Positions 1-9,646 of a DNA stretch of 64,000 nucleotides are shown piece after piece. Position 1 is the first letter of the stretch; every line of letters starts with the position of its first letter. This stretch comes from Bacillaceae bacterium S4-13-56. Lineage in GTDB: Bacteria; Bacillota; Bacilli; Bacillales; JAWJLM01. The position numbers and the translations under genes were made by a program. The stretch covers positions 1 to 64,000 of the forward strand of contig JAWJLM010000014.1 in assembly GCA_040191315.1 (NCBI GenBank), read 5' to 3'. Under the pieces are notes generated by a model. That model did not search any database. It was not told the origin of the DNA and worked only from the letters and a program-made list of their open reading frames with translations.

Positions 1-84
1 TAGCAAAAAGTGTTCATTTTCACTTGACGGTTACACCAACTTGCGAAAGCCGCAAAATACACCATAAAAACAGCAACTACCCAT

Positions 85-378
85 GTGAAATCTTTAGAGC
101 AACTAAAAATAATTGAGGTTACTCGCTCCCCTTTATATGTTGATGAGGACGGACCACGTAATTCACCAAATAAGTATAAATTGAACTTTGACGTTGAATT
201 AATTAATGACGAACGCAACAAAGTAACAAAAATAACTGTAAATAACCCCTCAGACTACGAAAAAGTTTTGACAAGAGCAACTATCGATTTATTTCCTAAT
301 AGAGAATGGGCTGATATGGATAAGATTTTAGATAGCCTTCTTATTGAGGGAAGTAGTGGTGAAGCAATTTCATTGTGA
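85..378 (+). CDS. hypothetical protein, 97 aa
   Basis: I do not recognise this small acidic, soluble-looking protein. It has no signal peptide, membrane segment or clear motif. The start shown is GTG at 85. The frame stays open back to a TGA at 25-27 without an ATG, so the true start could lie further upstream. The gene sits at the edge of the accessory segment, with 161 bp separating it from the next plus-strand gene. Codon use is AT-rich and gene-like, but coding status rests only on frame length and protein-like composition. Confidence 0.45.
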   Translation: MKSLEQLKIIEVTRSPLYVDEDGPRNSPNKYKLNFDVELINDERNKVTKITVNNPSDYEKVLTRATIDLFPNREWADMDKILDSLLIEGSSGEAISL

Positions 379-539
379 GAAATCATTAAGACTACTTTTA
401 ATTATAAGGTAATTCAGAACTTAATTACAAATATGTTATGATTAGAATAGAGTTTGTGAAGAAATTTTCTTAAACTAACGAGGCAGGATAATGAGAATCT
501 ATTTTTTTATTTAATCCTTTTATAAAGGAATGATAGATT

Positions 540-1238
540 TTGGGTTATATAATTCACGAAGTATTTCATTTTTTGGTCGGAGCCAGTTTGGTATATATTT
601 TTTACATTAAAGATGTTGAGACAATGAGAAGACGTGGTTTGATTTTATTTTTTGGCGGAATTTCTGCTATTTCGCCTGATGTAACAAAGTTTTTTGGTGA
701 TATTTTAGGTCATTCTATTTGGCTTGCTCCAGTGTTTGGCCTCTTGTTTTCAATAGGTTTTCGTTACTTTCAAAAAGACATTTCGTTTTTTAAATCTTGG
801 GGAATATTCTCTTTGACTGTACTGGTCGGACATATTTTTATTGATTATATAGGAAATGGTGTAGCATTTCTTTATCCAATAATTCATAAAGAGTATTCTT
901 TGAGTGTTATTACACGAACCGATGAATTTATATTATATACACTTTTAATTGTGGTACTGATAGGATTGTTTTATCGGAAAGGGAAAATAATTATTCTAAC
1001 AGGGATTATAATTATTAGTTTATATCTTGGTGGTTTAACTGTTTCAAAATTTAACCTTGAACAAGCATTAAAGAAACAGTATGAAGATGATGATATTAAC
1101 TTGTTATTATCTTATCGAAGTCATAATTTTTTAGAGTGGAATTTTATGGTGAGAACAGATAAGATTTGGGTGAGTGGTTATTCACCTATTTTAAACCAAG
1201 AAATCCGTATTGGATCAGAGAGAGAAGTGGACAAATAA
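540..1238 (+). CDS. multi-pass membrane protein, possibly metal-dependent hydrolase-like
   Basis: This is a 232-aa hydrophobic protein with about five to six predicted membrane segments and a short soluble tail from about residue 170. His and Asp residues at membrane edges (an HEVFHF motif near the N-terminus, SPDVTKFFGD near residue 47, GHIFIDY near residue 100) recall the YdjM/DUF457-type membrane-bound metal-dependent hydrolases, but the match is by eye only. The start is TTG at 540, preceded by an AAAGGAATGA-like ribosome-binding site. A bidirectional terminator hairpin at 1293-1323 separates it from the convergent gene at 1333. Its role is unknown. Its position beside restriction and Pycsar genes does not by itself make it a defence gene. 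Confidence 0.55.
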   Translation: MGYIIHEVFHFLVGASLVYIFYIKDVETMRRRGLILFFGGISAISPDVTKFFGDILGHSIWLAPVFGLLFSIGFRYFQKDISFFKSWGIFSLTVLVGHIFIDYIGNGVAFLYPIIHKEYSLSVITRTDEFILYTLLIVVLIGLFYRKGKIIILTGIIIISLYLGGLTVSKFNLEQALKKQYEDDDINLLLSYRSHNFLEWNFMVRTDKIWVSGYSPILNQEIRIGSEREVDK

Positions 1239-1292
1239 GTGTTAACCATATTGAATAAACGGGTGCTTTAATTATAAAAATAGGGAGAATCA

Positions 1293-1323
1293 AAAAACGC
1301 TTGATAAGTTTCCAAGCGTTTTT
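1293..1323. terminator. bidirectional rho-independent terminator
   Basis: A perfect 11-bp stem (AAAAACGCTTG / CAAGCGTTTTT) with a short loop has A and T runs at its two ends, so it can end transcription from both the plus-strand membrane protein gene and the minus-strand repeat protein gene. Confidence 0.8.
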
Positions 1324-1332
1324 GTATGTCTA

Positions 1333-2394
1333 TCATGTTTGTAACCCTGCTGAAATATCAAGTTTATCCTTTTCCATTTCTTCAACTTTATTTTCATTTT
1401 CCTCTTCACCTTTAGTGTTATCCTGTATATTATTTACTTCAATTTTCTTATCACCTTTGTTAATGATAATAGTTCCAGCATCACTATTGTCTATGTTAAT
1501 TGTATTGTTATCTCCATTAACATTTATTATCTGCACTTTATCCTCTTGTGTATTTGGTTCATCAACAGGAGCAAGAGGTGATAGAATTGTCATTAATACC
1601 GATATTTTGGTTAGGATATCCCATATATGATTTGTATCAATCACATGGAAGATTGTAACGACTTGCATACAATACGAGATGATACCTTGAATTACTTCTT
1701 TTATTTCCTTCTCATTTATATTCTCTTCCTCAGATACTGATGAACTACTATCTATTTCGTCATATACCTCTTGTAATTCTTCTACTACTTCTGAAAATGT
1801 ATTTGGGTTAATACCTATATCTGAAATCTTATTAATAAGTTCACTCCATCGTTCTTGGTGCTTTTGTAGTGCATCAAAAGTAGAATTATTCATTACTTGG
1901 GTTATACCACTTTGATAGTTATCAAAATTTAGATTACCCATCACACTAGTAATACCCTGATACCTTTCTAATCCACTAAATGTTGTTCTATCTAATAGCG
2001 TACTCCAAGTATCTTGATGTTTTTGCAGTGCCTCAAATGCTGGATTATTAAAGATTCCCTTTATTGTGCTTTGATATTCAACTAAACTATCAAATGCTGG
2101 ACTATGCATTACGCTTGCGATACTCTGGTACTTTTCCAGCCCTAATGTGGCAGAGTTCCCTAGTCTGTTCCAAGTATCTTGTTGTCTTTGCAATTCCCTG
2201 AAAGGTGAATTATCCAAAGTGGAGGCGATCCCCTGATAACTATTAAGTCCCATAGTTACTGAATTTCCTAATAACCTGTTCATATTATCCTGCTGCCTCT
2301 GCATTGCTTCAATTGCTGGACTTCTTAGAACTCTATTTATTTGGTCTTGCTGTTTTTGAAATAATTTTAAAGCAGAAAGATACTCCTTATCCAT
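1333..2394 (-). CDS. repeat-rich membrane-anchored protein downstream of hsdR
   Basis: I do not recognise this 353-aa protein as a named family. Residues 11-190 consist of degenerate repeats of about 36 residues. Each unit alternates a Gln/Trp-rich helix (LQKHQDTWxxLL, LQRQQDTWNRL) with a YQGIxSVMxNPAF half, in four to five copies. Residues 205-232 are acidic and likely coiled or flexible. Two hydrophobic stretches follow at about 233-252 and 258-277, then an Asn/Asp-rich tail with beta-like GDNNTINIDNS and a Lys/Glu-rich end. The gene lies 99 bp downstream of hsdR on the same strand and ends at a terminator, so it may be the last gene of the restriction operon. It could be an accessory or unlinked defence factor. 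No enzymatic motif is visible. Confidence 0.6.
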   Translation of the reverse strand: MDKEYLSALKLFQKQQDQINRVLRSPAIEAMQRQQDNMNRLLGNSVTMGLNSYQGIASTLDNSPFRELQRQQDTWNRLGNSATLGLEKYQSIASVMHSPAFDSLVEYQSTIKGIFNNPAFEALQKHQDTWSTLLDRTTFSGLERYQGITSVMGNLNFDNYQSGITQVMNNSTFDALQKHQERWSELINKISDIGINPNTFSEVVEELQEVYDEIDSSSSVSEEENINEKEIKEVIQGIISYCMQVVTIFHVIDTNHIWDILTKISVLMTILSPLAPVDEPNTQEDKVQIINVNGDNNTINIDNSDAGTIIINKGDKKIEVNNIQDNTKGEEENENKVEEMEKDKLDISAGLQT

Positions 2395-2493
2395 TTAGTC
2401 CTCTCCTCCAAAATATACTAATAAATAGTTGCTCTTCTATGAAAAAATCAGAGCAAGCGTTAAGTACCACCTCCCCTGATTTTAAACAACTAT

Positions 2494-5400
2494 TTATGCA
2501 TCTATTGGCCAATCTTTAAACTGCTCCTTTGCTTCTTCTACAAAGGCATTAGTTAAAAACTTTAATTGCTCAGGCTTTATTTTATTTTTCATTAATGTAG
2601 CCTTTACTGCGAGATTAACTTTTGATAAGATATCTTGGCGGTGTGGGTTGGTCCAATCAACTTGAAATTCTTTTTTCATATTTTTCACAACTTGATGGAC
2701 TAAACCTGCCATAAACTGATTGTCGAATGTAGCGTTTTCCATATTTGCGATAATTTCATAAAACGTTACTTCCTCTTCAGTAAGCCCTAAATCCATTCGT
2801 CGCTTTGTCTCTTCGTCTAGGTTATTTCTCATCTCAACCATAAAGCGAATAACATCTGCTGCTGATATAACCCTATTATGATAATCTTCAATCGTTTTCT
2901 TTAACATTTCACTCATTTGTTTACTTTTAGGGTTTTTCTTTTTAAACTTAACCTTAATTTCGTCTTCTAAAAGTTGTCTCAACAACTTCAAACGCAAATC
3001 AACGTGAGGTTTTTCGACTAAGCCTGCCAAAAAAGCATCATCGAGTACGGATAAGTTGGGCTTTTCAATCCCAGCAATTTCAAATAAATCCAAAGCATCG
3101 TAGGAACTAACACTTTCATTTACAATTTGTGCTAGTTTCTGTTCAAAACTACGATCTTTCTCACCTTCCCCACCTGTTGGTTGAGAAATTTTGCGTAACT
3201 GTGTCTTAACAATATCGTATAATAAAACTTCGCCTGAAACTGAAGTAACGGATGAAAGATGAGAAACAAGTTTATGGGACTTAGTAAGTTTAGCCTGCGC
3301 CTCTAAAAAGGATTTCTCTTTTTCCCCTAAAAAATGGTTAACAACCTCTGCTATAAAGTCTTCTCGCTCAACCTTCGGTAATGCCCTCCATTCATTTAGT
3401 GACAGGTTAGTTGGATAAAGTTCTACAGGAACCATTACTCTTACATCTTGTAAAAACCCCCAAAACAAACCTTCTGCTTGCTCAATATCAAACGTTAAAT
3501 CTCCCTTACCACCACTATCTGTATATTTTTTAGTCGCTTCTTTTAATTGAGTTGCGATTCCAATAAAATCTACAATCGTTCCACCTTGCTTACCGGGGAA
3601 TACACGGTTTACGCGTGCAATTGCCTGCATAAGATTATGCCCCTTCATTGGCTTATCAATATATAAATAAGTTAAAGGTTTAGCATCAAATCCTGTCAGC
3701 CACATATCACGAACAATGACAAGTTTGAGTGGGTCTCTAGGATCTCGCAATTTTGCTTTTACAGCCTCTTGCTCCTCTTTTGATTTAATATGAGAATAAT
3801 CACTACCTTCTTGCTTTTGACGCCATTCTTCAGGGTCCTTTGAGACATCACCAGTCATAATAATTTCAACAGGTGGACAATTTGGAAGTTTACTCATCTC
3901 GTTATAGAGAGCAACACAGTTTTCACGACTCATACATACAATCATGCCTTTTGCTTCAGGTGTTACTGTTTGTTTTTCACCAAAGTGATTAATAATTGTT
4001 TTGGCTAGTTCCTCAACACGTTCCCTAGTTCCAGCCAACTTTGCGAGAGCCGCCCATGCTCTGCTGTGTTTCTCAAGTTCGTCATTACCTTCACCGGTTC
4101 CTAACTCGTCAATTTCGCTATCTATATCGTCGTTAGTTATCCCTAATCTAATTAGACGTGATTCATAATAAATCGGAACAGTTGCATTGTCCTCAACTGC
4201 CTGAAGCATATCATAGGTATGAATCGTATGACCGAATACTTCATTTGTACTTCTTCCTGCAAAATCAACAGGAGTGCCTGTAAAACCAATATGGCTGGCA
4301 TTTGGTAGTGCCGTTTTTATATGGCCTGCATAGCCAGCATCATTATATTGTGTTCTATGCGCTTCATCTGCTATCACAATAATATTCTCCCGTTCAGAAA
4401 GAACTGGATGAACACCTTCGGACTCTTTCAAACGGAATTTTTCAATAGTGGTAAATATTATTTGACCAGATTCATTTTTTAAAAGTTCTCTTAAATCACT
4501 AGAAGAGTCAGCCTGTTTCACATGACCTACAAGGGATTTTCCCTCAACAAAAGTGTCATGTAATTGATTGTCTAAATCGGCTCGGTCTACTTGTATCACG
4601 ATAGTTGGATTTTTCAGTTCACTAAGGCGAATCAAGATACCCGCAAAGAATAACATTGATATTGATTTACCTGATCCCTGCGTGTGCCAAATTACGCCAA
4701 TTTTCCTATCGCCATTTGGTCTTGTTGCTCGAATAGATTCTTGGACAGCAAAGTTCACACCAAAAAACTGATGATACTTTGCTACAATTTTTGTTTTTGT
4801 TTTACCATTGTCCATAAAGACAATAAAACTACGAATATAGTCTAGTAGACGGTCTTTTGGAAATAAACCTTCTATAAGCGTTTTCATTGTATTAGCGATA
4901 TTGTTGTCTATCCTAACGCCGTCAATAGATTTCCAAGCAGCAAAAAACTCGATTGGTGCAAAAGGCATTCCATGTAATGTTCTTGTACCGTCTGAAACAA
5001 CAGAAATCGCATTATAATTAAATAGTTGGGTTATATCGTAGGTGTAATTTCTCACTTGAGTGTAGGCGTCCTGAACTGTGGTATTTTCAATATAAGGGCT
5101 TTTTAATTCAAAAAGTATCAGCGGTAATCCATTAATATAAACAAGAATATCTGGGCGTCGAGACATTCTCCCTTCAATAGCCAATTGATTCATTACCACA
5201 AAATCATTTTCTAAAGGCTTTTCCCAATTGATAGGGGAGATATGATAGAACTGTTCTTCATCATTCTCTTGCTCAATTTTAAAATCTATCCCTTTTGTTA
5301 ACACTTCATGAAATCGTTCATTCCGTTGTTCAACTGTAACTCCGTCAACATTAGTAATCTGAGATATCAATGCAGGTATATGTTCTTTTGGAAAGGTAGG

Positions 5401-5568
5401 ATAAGTATCATAAAGATACTTTTCCAACCTTTTCACCATAACAACATCTGCTAATGACGGACGTGAACCCCACTCATAAGCAGGAATATATTTATATCCT
5501 AAATTTTTAAGCCTCTCAATAGTTGTTTCCTCGAAATCAGACTCATATAGACGGCTCCGGTTGCTCAT
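2494..5568 (-). CDS. hsdR: type I restriction enzyme, R (endonuclease/translocase) subunit
   Basis: HsdR of 1,024 residues, the family's usual length. With HsdM and HsdS it forms the complex that translocates DNA and cuts away from unmethylated target sites. The N-terminal nuclease motif is visible: D140 in RRPDILVY, then E154 and K156 in FELKSP. The SF2 translocase follows, with Walker A QGSGKS at about 297-302 and DEAH at 401-404, then a later SF2 region containing GFDAKPLTYLYIDKPMKG and QAIARVNRVFPGK, and a helical C-terminal domain that binds the methylase. The start at 5568 overlaps the end of hsdS by 26 bp, implying translational coupling. The reading frame is intact. Confidence 0.93.
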   Translation of the reverse strand: MSNRSRLYESDFEETTIERLKNLGYKYIPAYEWGSRPSLADVVMVKRLEKYLYDTYPTFPKEHIPALISQITNVDGVTVEQRNERFHEVLTKGIDFKIEQENDEEQFYHISPINWEKPLENDFVVMNQLAIEGRMSRRPDILVYINGLPLILFELKSPYIENTTVQDAYTQVRNYTYDITQLFNYNAISVVSDGTRTLHGMPFAPIEFFAAWKSIDGVRIDNNIANTMKTLIEGLFPKDRLLDYIRSFIVFMDNGKTKTKIVAKYHQFFGVNFAVQESIRATRPNGDRKIGVIWHTQGSGKSISMLFFAGILIRLSELKNPTIVIQVDRADLDNQLHDTFVEGKSLVGHVKQADSSSDLRELLKNESGQIIFTTIEKFRLKESEGVHPVLSERENIIVIADEAHRTQYNDAGYAGHIKTALPNASHIGFTGTPVDFAGRSTNEVFGHTIHTYDMLQAVEDNATVPIYYESRLIRLGITNDDIDSEIDELGTGEGNDELEKHSRAWAALAKLAGTRERVEELAKTIINHFGEKQTVTPEAKGMIVCMSRENCVALYNEMSKLPNCPPVEIIMTGDVSKDPEEWRQKQEGSDYSHIKSKEEQEAVKAKLRDPRDPLKLVIVRDMWLTGFDAKPLTYLYIDKPMKGHNLMQAIARVNRVFPGKQGGTIVDFIGIATQLKEATKKYTDSGGKGDLTFDIEQAEGLFWGFLQDVRVMVPVELYPTNLSLNEWRALPKVEREDFIAEVVNHFLGEKEKSFLEAQAKLTKSHKLVSHLSSVTSVSGEVLLYDIVKTQLRKISQPTGGEGEKDRSFEQKLAQIVNESVSSYDALDLFEIAGIEKPNLSVLDDAFLAGLVEKPHVDLRLKLLRQLLEDEIKVKFKKKNPKSKQMSEMLKKTIEDYHNRVISAADVIRFMVEMRNNLDEETKRRMDLGLTEEEVTFYEIIANMENATFDNQFMAGLVHQVVKNMKKEFQVDWTNPHRQDILSKVNLAVKATLMKNKIKPEQLKFLTNAFVEEAKEQFKDWPIDA

Positions 5569-6790
5569 TTGATATAACCTCCCTTACCTTTTCAATCTCC
5601 TCAAGCATATTAATCTCACCCGATAATAATCGTGGGATTAGATATTCTCGCGTACTATTTAAAACTTTATTTTGGTTAATATTATTGAGAATTTGGTCAA
5701 AGAAAGATCCGACCCGTTTTTCAAATAGGGAACACAAAGATTCATTAAAAGGAAAATCTATGGATTCTAAAGTAGATTTAGTAATAGTACTAAAAACAGA
5801 CCCATGTGAATTACTTATTAGTTTCTCAATGGAATGTTTAATTGATAAATAGGTGAAAATGTGAAATTCTTTTTCTGCTTTAATTGCATAACACGATTGG
5901 TTCATTGCCATTTCGTTACCTAGTATGCTTATGTTACCAATAGTTCCTCTAGCAGATATAACCGTTGAGAATTTAGGTATTAATTTTGTAGAACTATTAT
6001 TTAACCCTAACTCTGTAATTTTTTTCTCAGTATCTATTATGATCGACGAATTCAAATCTTTAACTGATATCCATGGGATATCTCCACTCCAATATTCATC
6101 TATATTAGTTTTTGGTGTTCCACCACCAATGATTTTTGAGAATTCACTAATTTTTACATCGTTAATAGTAAATTGTTCCTGATCAATTCCCTTATCAATA
6201 AACCAGTTCTTATAAAGTTCCAGAGCCATTTTTTCTAAAGTAATATTCATTTCTCTATTGATTTCTATCTTCTTATCAATCCCATCAAGTATTGATATTA
6301 TTTTGTTTTGTATAGTTCTAGGAGGTAAAAGAATGTTCATCTTTTTTATTGACTCTATTGTTAATGCTTGCTGTGTTGATCCAATAATTATTGAATTTAT
6401 TTCTTTCTTCCCCAGATCGGACTGTAACCAATAGTATATATATTTACTCCTAACACTATTTTTAAAATTCTTGAACCAAGTTAAATTACCATCTTTAAAA
6501 TAGAATTCATCATTTTCTTTTACTAAATAAGGGACTCCTATTGTTCCTACCGAAGTTAAAAGTATATCTCCTTGAGAAGGGACACCAAATTTTTCTTTGA
6601 TCTCCTTAAACCTTTTCTCACTTATAAATAAAGTGTCTGACAGTGGCTCTCCTTTAAACTGATTAATTATCTCCTTTGAACGGTAAAAAGGAATTCCTGT
6701 AGGTACATATTCCTTCATGTAAATCCTTTTACTAGACCCAACATCGCATATCTTACCTATTTTTACTTGTTGCCACTCATCGAGTCTCAT
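5543..6790 (-). CDS. hsdS: type I restriction-modification specificity subunit S
   Basis: HsdS of 415 residues recognises the two halves of the target sequence for both methylation and cleavage. Two target recognition domains are visible. The first runs from about residue 5 to 150 and ends in LLPPRTIQNKI. The second covers about residues 205-370, beginning with the typical GGTPKT and GDIPWISVKDL motifs. Each is followed by a helical spacer (ILDGIDKKIEINREMN; FFDQILNNINQNKVLNSTREYLIPRLLSGEI). The gene overlaps hsdM by 14 bp and hsdR by 26 bp, so the three are one operon. S genes diverge quickly, and the target cannot be predicted here. Confidence 0.92.
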   Translation of the reverse strand: MRLDEWQQVKIGKICDVGSSKRIYMKEYVPTGIPFYRSKEIINQFKGEPLSDTLFISEKRFKEIKEKFGVPSQGDILLTSVGTIGVPYLVKENDEFYFKDGNLTWFKNFKNSVRSKYIYYWLQSDLGKKEINSIIIGSTQQALTIESIKKMNILLPPRTIQNKIISILDGIDKKIEINREMNITLEKMALELYKNWFIDKGIDQEQFTINDVKISEFSKIIGGGTPKTNIDEYWSGDIPWISVKDLNSSIIIDTEKKITELGLNNSSTKLIPKFSTVISARGTIGNISILGNEMAMNQSCYAIKAEKEFHIFTYLSIKHSIEKLISNSHGSVFSTITKSTLESIDFPFNESLCSLFEKRVGSFFDQILNNINQNKVLNSTREYLIPRLLSGEINMLEEIEKVREVISNEQPEPSI

Positions 6791-8330
6791 ATAAACCCTC
6801 CAAGTCTTTTAGTATTTTTTCTTGAAGGTTATTACTTTTGATAAACTGTTCACGAAGGGTATTCTGTAAATCCTCCATTCTTTCTTCAAATGGCATATTA
6901 TCGTTCTCTATTTGAGCAGTTCCCACGTAGTTTCCCGGAGTTAATTTATAATCTTTTTCTTTTACTTGTTCTATTGTTGCAATTTTCGCAAAACCTTCTT
7001 CTTCTAGAATTTGTCCATTACTATTTCGATACTCATGATATGTCTTTGATATTTTTTCTATTTCTTCTCTCGATAACGCCTTTTGTCTTCTGCTAACCAT
7101 GGAGCCCATTTTACGGGCATCAATAAATAGAATTTCATTTCGACGTTCTCGAAAGCCTTTTGAACCATCTCTATTTTTACTTAGGAAAAATAAACAACAA
7201 GGTATTCCCGTAGTAAAAAATAACTTATCAGGTAATTGGACAATACAATCTATATAACCTTCGTCAATCAACTTTTGACGAACTTCCTTTTCACCAGTTG
7301 TATTAGTAGTCATTGCCCCATTAGCCATTACATAGCCTGCTGTACCACCCTCTTTTAAATGATAGAGGAAGTGCTGCATCCACATATAGTTAGCATTAGC
7401 ATTCGTGATAGGACCAATTAATCGAGGGTCGTCCTTTGATATTCTTTCTGCTCCCCATGTATCGACGTTAAAGGGTGGATTAGCAATTACATAATCAGCC
7501 TTTAAGTCTGGATACTGATCATTTAATAAAGAATCACCGAGACGAATCTCTGCATTCAGACCATGTAGTAACACGTTCATTTTCCCTAAACGTAAAGTTG
7601 TTTCCACATTTTCTTGACCATAAAATGACAGCGCATTCCCTCTGTCTGAATATGATTCAGATTGAATAAACATCCCTCCAGAACCACATGCAGGATCAAA
7701 TACTGTCCCCTCAATTGGCTCCATCATTGCAACTAGAAGTTTTACAATAGACGAAGGTGTGAAGAATTCTCCACCTCTGTTTCCCTCACTTGATGCAAAG
7801 TTTCCAATGAAATACTCATATGTACGGCCTAATACATCGATACTATCTTCATGACGTGCACTAAATACATCTCTTGAGAACACTTCAATGAGCCCTGCTA
7901 CATTTTCTACCGGTAAGTTAGAACCTTGAAAAATTCGTGGCAAAATCCCTTCTAATTCAGGATTTTCTTGTTCAATTATTTTCATAGCATTATCTAAAAT
8001 GCCTTTAATATTACTATCATTCGCCTTTTCAACAAGATAAGACCATCTTGCTTCCTGAGGAATCATAAATACATTTTCTGATTTATATTGGTCAGGGTCG
8101 TTAAGTATACTCTCTCTAACTTCTGGATCTTCTGAGTACCATATATTATCTGGCTCATTAACCATTTCTTCAACTTGTGCTCTACGCTTATCAAAACGTA
8201 ATGAAACATATCTTAAAAATATTAGTGGTAATACGTAATGTTTATAATCTGATGGAGTAATGCTTCCTCTCATCCTAGTTGCCGCATCAAATAAGTCTTT
8301 CTGAAAATCTATATCTGCTTTTACAGCCAT
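6777..8330 (-). CDS. hsdM: type I restriction-modification DNA methyltransferase subunit M
   Basis: HsdM of 517 residues is an N6-adenine methyltransferase using S-adenosylmethionine. An N-terminal helical domain (about 5-150) is followed by GEFFTP at 187-192, the SAM-binding motif I FDPACGSGGM at 211-220 and the catalytic motif IV NPPF at 284-287, all intact. It is the first gene of the hsdM-hsdS-hsdR operon. The ATG at 8330 has a GGAGGAAT-type ribosome-binding site just upstream. The 197 bp upstream hold no gene and should contain the operon promoter. Confidence 0.94.
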   Translation of the reverse strand: MAVKADIDFQKDLFDAATRMRGSITPSDYKHYVLPLIFLRYVSLRFDKRRAQVEEMVNEPDNIWYSEDPEVRESILNDPDQYKSENVFMIPQEARWSYLVEKANDSNIKGILDNAMKIIEQENPELEGILPRIFQGSNLPVENVAGLIEVFSRDVFSARHEDSIDVLGRTYEYFIGNFASSEGNRGGEFFTPSSIVKLLVAMMEPIEGTVFDPACGSGGMFIQSESYSDRGNALSFYGQENVETTLRLGKMNVLLHGLNAEIRLGDSLLNDQYPDLKADYVIANPPFNVDTWGAERISKDDPRLIGPITNANANYMWMQHFLYHLKEGGTAGYVMANGAMTTNTTGEKEVRQKLIDEGYIDCIVQLPDKLFFTTGIPCCLFFLSKNRDGSKGFRERRNEILFIDARKMGSMVSRRQKALSREEIEKISKTYHEYRNSNGQILEEEGFAKIATIEQVKEKDYKLTPGNYVGTAQIENDNMPFEERMEDLQNTLREQFIKSNNLQEKILKDLEGLYETR

Positions 8331-8527
8331 AATATATTATTCCTCCTGAACAATAATTTCCAACTTTATTCCTATCTTATCATAAACTTTGTCGCATAAT
8401 ATAATAGTTTCAGTAATTGAGCGTAGCCTGCTAGTCACCTATGTTATCTATACTTTATATGGATTTTTCTCACATGAAATCATTATGACCTGTCTTTAGT
8501 TCACCATTTTTGTCTTCAATTAAACCT

Positions 8528-8905
8528 CTATAAAGTTAATACTTCTTTTTTATAATCAATTATTTCATTTATGTAATTAAGTTCCTCTAAATTACAGTAA
8601 TACTTATGTCCATCTTCAACAGAGATTTGCACAGGATAATGTTCACTTGTCTCATCTACTTTCACATCAATAAAACCATAAACTCCTGAATGAACAATGT
8701 CACAAATGACCTCTACATAAAAGTTTCTAAGTACCATTATCAAATCCCTCTTACTAAGAATGAATTCTTCTATATCACGACCATCATAAAGTTCTAATAA
8801 AACCGTATTGCCAGTTGCATAGGTTATTGTTACCCTAGATGCACCATTATAAAAATCATTTATTTCTACTAATTCTTCTACCTTTAATTTAAGCAGTTTT
8901 TCCAC
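8528..8905 (-). CDS. hypothetical protein, 125 aa
   Basis: I do not recognise this acidic soluble protein. It has alternating hydrophobic stretches suggesting a beta-rich fold (about 20-45 and 75-105) and no membrane segment or metal motif. The start at 8905 is preceded by a GGGAGGTGG ribosome-binding site on the minus strand, which supports real coding. It lies 197 bp upstream of hsdM and downstream of another unknown minus-strand gene, between the restriction operon and the Pycsar pair. It may be a cargo or immunity gene of the accessory segment, but nothing in the sequence fixes a function. Confidence 0.6.
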   Translation of the reverse strand: MEKLLKLKVEELVEINDFYNGASRVTITYATGNTVLLELYDGRDIEEFILSKRDLIMVLRNFYVEVICDIVHSGVYGFIDVKVDETSEHYPVQISVEDGHKYYCNLEELNYINEIIDYKKEVLTL

Positions 8906-8994
8906 CTCCCTTTACCAATTACTTCAAGATTAAAGTAGAGATTACTGCATTTCAGAACAATATTTTTATAACTTATTCGGAAATTCATGTAATT

Positions 8995-9024
8995 AAAAAG
9001 ACAAGAATTTCACTCCTTGTCTTT
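8995..9024 (-). terminator. terminator at the 3' end of the 136-aa gene
   Basis: The stem AAAGACAAG / CTTGTCTTT, with T residues after it on the minus strand, overlaps the stop codon of the gene ending at 9010. Confidence 0.7.
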
Positions 9025-9420
9025 GTACAAATAATTAGGATTCAATTTTCCAACCAGTTTTAAACACGCGAAAATAGCATCATCAACTAGAATATACTCG
9101 CTCAAAATAGCATCTATATTTTGCTTAAGATCTTCAAAGGTTGCAAAAACATTGTCCCTAACTTTTGTACTGAAAACATCGGTTAAAGAATTTTGTTTAT
9201 TAGTCATTTCTAACCTTTTGTCGAATACAAATAAAAAATACTGATACTGAGCGAACCCCTCGTATTGCTTCCAGTTGACTCTTTTAAAGCGTGTAATCAT
9301 AAAAAGAAAACTTTCGTGATGGAACTCAACAATTCCATTTTCATTTGTTTCTCTTAAGTGATATGTTCGTTTCAAGTGTATCTCCTCCATTATCTTTTGA
9401 AAATTTATACATGACGACAC
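9010..9420 (-). CDS. hypothetical protein, 136 aa
   Basis: I do not recognise this soluble protein. It is rich in aromatic residues (YQYFLFVF near residue 68) and ends with a helical region (about 95-130). The real start may be the Met at residue 11 (position 9390), where the sequence GATAATGGAGGAG supplies a plausible ribosome-binding and start context. The gene ends in its own terminator and has 226 bp of geneless DNA upstream, so it is likely monocistronic. It sits between the restriction operon and the Pycsar module. Confidence 0.55.
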   Translation of the reverse strand: MSSCINFQKIMEEIHLKRTYHLRETNENGIVEFHHESFLFMITRFKRVNWKQYEGFAQYQYFLFVFDKRLEMTNKQNSLTDVFSTKVRDNVFATFEDLKQNIDAILSEYILVDDAIFACLKLVGKLNPNYLYKDKE

Positions 9421-9646
9421 TTCAAGATAATGGAGTAAATCCCTTGATTTTTAGGAGGAATTACTGGCAAAATATTGGTTAATGCTTTTATATAACCTAT
9501 ATGTCTATTGTTGATTAGAAGGTCTATTTAACCCTAATTTTAGGGTAATAAATATAGGTGATAACATAACAAAAATATGGCCGAATGACAAAGGGATGGA
9601 CTTTTATTATTATATTTTTTGGTATCCATTAAAAAAGGCATTGGCT

